A stretch of 64,000 nt of DNA from CALINB01 sp938045325 (lineage in GTDB: Bacteria > Pseudomonadota > Alphaproteobacteria > Rhodospirillales > CALINB01). Under the pieces are notes generated by a model that saw nothing but the letters and a program-made list of their open reading frames with translations, was not told the DNA's origin and made no database searches. This document shows, piece by piece, positions 61,564-64,000 of this stretch. Every line of letters begins with the position of its first letter. Positions within the stretch are counted from its first letter, which is position 1. A program made the position numbers and the translations under genes. The DNA lies in assembly GCA_038114465.1 (NCBI GenBank), contig JAYNQW010000001.1:186001-250000 (forward strand), written 5' to 3'.

Positions 61564-62362
61564 GCACCTCATTCAACAAATGCCTGCGCAAAGCCGCATC
61601 CTTGCGATAGCGAATCAAAAAGGCGGGGTCGGTAAAACAACGACCGCTATTAATCTTGCGACGGCCTTAGCGGCGGTAAAGAAAAAAGTATTGGTCATCG
61701 ATCTTGATCCGCAAGGAAACGCGAGTACCGGACTTGGACTAGATCCTGCGGCTCGCGAAAAAAATACCTACCATATTTTGATCGACGACATAACGCTTGA
61801 GGAAACGATTCAGCCAACTGACATTCCGGACCTCAGCATCATTCCCTCCGGTATCGACCTCACCGGCGCCGAGCTGGAATTGGTTGATGTTGAGAACCGC
61901 GAATACTGTTTGAAAAATGCTCTCAAAGGCATCGAGAAAAAATTCGACTATATTTTAATCGACTGCCCGCCGGCGTTGGGCTTGTTGACGGTCAATGCAT
62001 TGGTTGCCGCGCAAGCCGTGTTGGTGCCGCTGCAATGCGAGTTCTTTGCCCTCGAGGGTGTCAGTCATTTAAGTCGGACCATTGAGCGGATCGCCGGCAA
62101 ATTCAATCCGGGATTAGAAATCCAAGGAATCGTGCTGACGATGTTCGATAAGCGCAACAATTTATCGGGTATGGTCGCCGAAGACGTCCGCGCGTTTTTC
62201 GGCGACAAAGTATACAACACGGTCATCCCAAGAAACGTTCGCGTTTCCGAAGCGCCGTCTTATGGCCGTCCAGTTTTAGTTTACGATATGGCCTGTGCCG
62301 GCTCGCAAGCGTATCTGCACCTCGCCAGCGAGGTACTGAACCGCGAAGGAATTCACGTCTAA
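61556..62362 (+). CDS. parA: Chromosome-partitioning ATPase ParA
   Basis: A 268-residue Walker-type ATPase that moves ParB-parS complexes. The deviant Walker A KGGVGKTT is at residues 22-29 and DCPPALGLL and a switch region (SGIDLTGAELEL) follow. ATG at 61556 overlaps the rsmG stop; ATG at 61580 (MPAQS) would also give a complete P-loop. The stop overlaps parB by one base. Confidence 0.97.
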   Translation: MSEHLIQQMPAQSRILAIANQKGGVGKTTTAINLATALAAVKKKVLVIDLDPQGNASTGLGLDPAAREKNTYHILIDDITLEETIQPTDIPDLSIIPSGIDLTGAELELVDVENREYCLKNALKGIEKKFDYILIDCPPALGLLTVNALVAAQAVLVPLQCEFFALEGVSHLSRTIERIAGKFNPGLEIQGIVLTMFDKRNNLSGMVAEDVRAFFGDKVYNTVIPRNVRVSEAPSYGRPVLVYDMACAGSQAYLHLASEVLNREGIHV

Positions 62363-63384
62363 TGGCGAAGCGCGGACTCGGACGCGGACTGTCCTCACTG
62401 CTCGGTGATGATGCGGGTGCCACGCCTGAAGGCATCGACGTTCACGGCAGCAAAAAAATACCGGTCGAATTTCTGCATCCCGGCCGTTACCAGCCGCGAA
62501 AATATATGGACGACGATCGCATCAAAGATCTCGCGCGATCTATCGAAGAAAAAGGCATCTTGCAGCCGCTTCTCGTGCGCCATCACCCGGAAGAACCAAA
62601 CGCTTATGAAATCATTGCCGGCGAACGCCGTTGGCGCGCGGCGCAATTAGCAAAAGTTCATGACGTGCCCGTCATCATCAAGGACCTGACCGATCAAGAG
62701 GTTCTTGAGGTTGCGTTGATTGAAAATCTACAGCGCCAGGATTTGACGCCGCTGGAAGAGGCCGAAGGTTACCAGCAGCTGATGGATGAATTCAGTCATA
62801 CACAGGAAAATTTAGCGAAGGTTGTCGGTAAAAGCCGTAGCCATGTCGCTAACATGATGCGATTGCTGGGCCTGCCGGAACCGGTCAAAAAAATGTTGAA
62901 CAATGGTGATTTATCAACGGGCCATGCGCGCGCATTGTTAAACGCGAAGGACCCGGCAAAGCTTGCCGGTGAGGTTGTTAAAAAAGGCCTCAACGTTCGC
63001 CAAACGGAAAAATTAGCCCAACAAGGTACGGCAAAAAAGACGGACTCAAAATCGAATCAATCTAAACAATCGGCAAAGCAAAAAGATGCGGACACGTTGA
63101 GTCTTGAAAACGATTTAACGCTGCTTTTGGGTTTGAAAACTGAAATTCAATTCAACGGCGAAGGCGGCGCTATTGTCATCCATTACAATTCTCTGGATCA
63201 ATTGGATGATATTTTGCTGCGTTTAAGCGACGGAAAGGCATCACCAATTGCGCCAGCGGGCGCTGCAGTTTCAAGCGGACCTGCTCCGACGGATGCTTCG
63301 CAAAATGTTGAGACGCTGAAGCCGGATGATGTCGAGGTAATGTTGTCGTCCGATGATTCAGATCCGGTAAGCCTAAAAGATTAA
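62362..63384 (+). CDS. parB: Chromosome-partitioning protein ParB
   Basis: A 340-residue CTP-dependent DNA clamp that binds parS. The N-terminal ParB/Srx domain has GERRWRA (87-93) and ENLQRQDL (111-118); the helix-turn-helix DNA-binding region is around 137-160 (VVGKSRSHVANMMRLLGL). A charged linker and the dimerisation domain close it. The TAATG overlap with parA gives a coupled operon. The three parS sites are 1.5-3.7 kb upstream. Confidence 0.98.
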   Translation: MAKRGLGRGLSSLLGDDAGATPEGIDVHGSKKIPVEFLHPGRYQPRKYMDDDRIKDLARSIEEKGILQPLLVRHHPEEPNAYEIIAGERRWRAAQLAKVHDVPVIIKDLTDQEVLEVALIENLQRQDLTPLEEAEGYQQLMDEFSHTQENLAKVVGKSRSHVANMMRLLGLPEPVKKMLNNGDLSTGHARALLNAKDPAKLAGEVVKKGLNVRQTEKLAQQGTAKKTDSKSNQSKQSAKQKDADTLSLENDLTLLLGLKTEIQFNGEGGAIVIHYNSLDQLDDILLRLSDGKASPIAPAGAAVSSGPAPTDASQNVETLKPDDVEVMLSSDDSDPVSLKD

Positions 63385-63397
63385 ATCTCAATATATC

Positions 63398-64000
63398 TTA
63401 AGCGCGCACCCGCTGCGATCTGTGCTGGGCCATGACGCGAGCCCCTTGTGCAATCCGCATGAGGGCCCGGGCGCAAACATGTTCTGCCGGCATGCCGGTC
63501 GTTTTGCAATTGAGCTCCGCCTCCAAAATCACATCGATGGCATCAGCCAGTCTGCGAACGGGCCAAATCGAAAGCTGGAATCGAAACTGATTCTCAAACA
63601 GAAATATGACGGGCGGCCTGAGCGCCTTCATCGCCTGTTCCGGCGGTTGCCCCGCTTGAACGTAAGAGGCGGCAAGTTGCAGGCGCTGCAGGTGCCGCGC
63701 CAATGCGCGCAGGATTTGCACAGGCTGCGCGCCTTCCGCCATGACGCGGCGCAATGATACATCTAGCGCCGCCTGATCGCCCGACCCGACGGCATAAATT
63801 ATTCCATCCATGGAGGCCGCCGCGCTATCGCCGATACACAATTGTGCGTCTTCCAAAGTGACGGTGCCGCCCTCTTCCATATAGAGGGCTAATTTATCGA
63901 GCTCATTGCGCGTCACCATCCGATCCGCACCAAGTTGGCTGAGCAAATAATCCATTGCTTCGCGTGAAACGGTTATGCCGTGACTTTGTAGGGTTTCTGT
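63398..64000 (-). CDS. holA: DNA polymerase III delta subunit (partial, N-terminus outside window)
   Basis: The C-terminal ~200 residues of HolA, clamp-loader subunit, cut at the right edge. Reading in from the edge gives GITVSREAMDYLLSQLGADRMVTRNELDKLALY, the conserved domain-II/III segment, and then the helical domain III (QPVQILRALARHLQRL). It converges with parB, leaving 13 bases. The frame opening at 63955 is internal, not a start. Confidence 0.92.
   Translation of the reverse strand, partial: TETLQSHGITVSREAMDYLLSQLGADRMVTRNELDKLALYMEEGGTVTLEDAQLCIGDSAAASMDGIIYAVGSGDQAALDVSLRRVMAEGAQPVQILRALARHLQRLQLAASYVQAGQPPEQAMKALRPPVIFLFENQFRFQLSIWPVRRLADAIDVILEAELNCKTTGMPAEHVCARALMRIAQGARVMAQHRSQRVRA

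Noticed and set aside
1..64000. tRNA/rRNA genes, CRISPR arrays, insertion sequences or prophage genes
   Set aside because: No T-loop/acceptor pattern outside coding genes, no regular short repeats, no transposase or integrase frames were recognised; a tRNAscan or Infernal run would be decisive.

Overview
The window looks like the replication-origin region of an alphaproteobacterial chromosome. Sampled coding lines run from about 55 to 62% GC. No rRNA, tRNA, insertion sequence, phage or CRISPR array was recognised. Most genes are housekeeping, and their order (dnaQ-coaE-aroE-maf-ppsR / gap / hemE-hemH-hemJ-rho, then mnmE-mnmG-rsmG-parA-parB-holA) is the one known around oriC in Caulobacter and Rickettsia. 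Family content suggests a Rhodospirillales-like lineage, but the species cannot be named from the sequence alone.

Left part (1-24.6 kb): an AmpG-like permease cut by the window edge, adenosine kinase, an EI24/bactofilin/lipoprotein group, nth, a DUF2244 protein coupled to a TauD-type dioxygenase, and dapB. Then come the chaperone genes dnaJ, dnaK, grpE and hrcA, all on the minus strand, followed by rph, rdgB and hemW. An LpoA-like lipoprotein lies divergent to rsmI-yraN-BON lipoprotein-SirB1-like-gshB. A hemerythrin, an RhlE-type helicase and comM/yifB close this part; comM has an alphaproteobacterial-type SOS box upstream.

Middle (24.6-31.2 kb): a five-gene cassette of unassigned metabolic function (zinc alcohol dehydrogenase, ACMSD-like amidohydrolase, cupin, two tandem ketopantoate-reductase-like paralogues), then an ABC-F ATPase. 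This is the only clearly accessory-looking metabolic block and the best candidate for an undescribed pathway.

From 31.2 to 48.9 kb: two small unknown proteins, a histidine block on the minus strand (hisB, DUF2628, hisH, hisA, hisF, hisE, HIT), hslVU on the plus strand, a lutABC-smr-XRE operon, mltA, a Tim44-like gene divergent from fxsA-secB, and the dnaQ-coaE-aroE-maf-ppsR operon. maf appears to start at a CTG codon overlapping the ppsR stop.

The 417-base AT-rich gap 48922-49338 carries DnaA-box-like sequences and is the probable oriC; genes on either side read away from it. To its right lie the haem genes, rho with a C-rich leader and an intrinsic terminator, a quinone oxidoreductase, an alkyltransferase and a YyaL-like protein on the minus strand, then mnmE, mnmG, rsmG, parA and parB. 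Three perfect 16-base parS palindromes lie at 58.7-60.9 kb, about 10-12 kb from the proposed origin, as expected for a ParABS centromere. The window ends inside holA.
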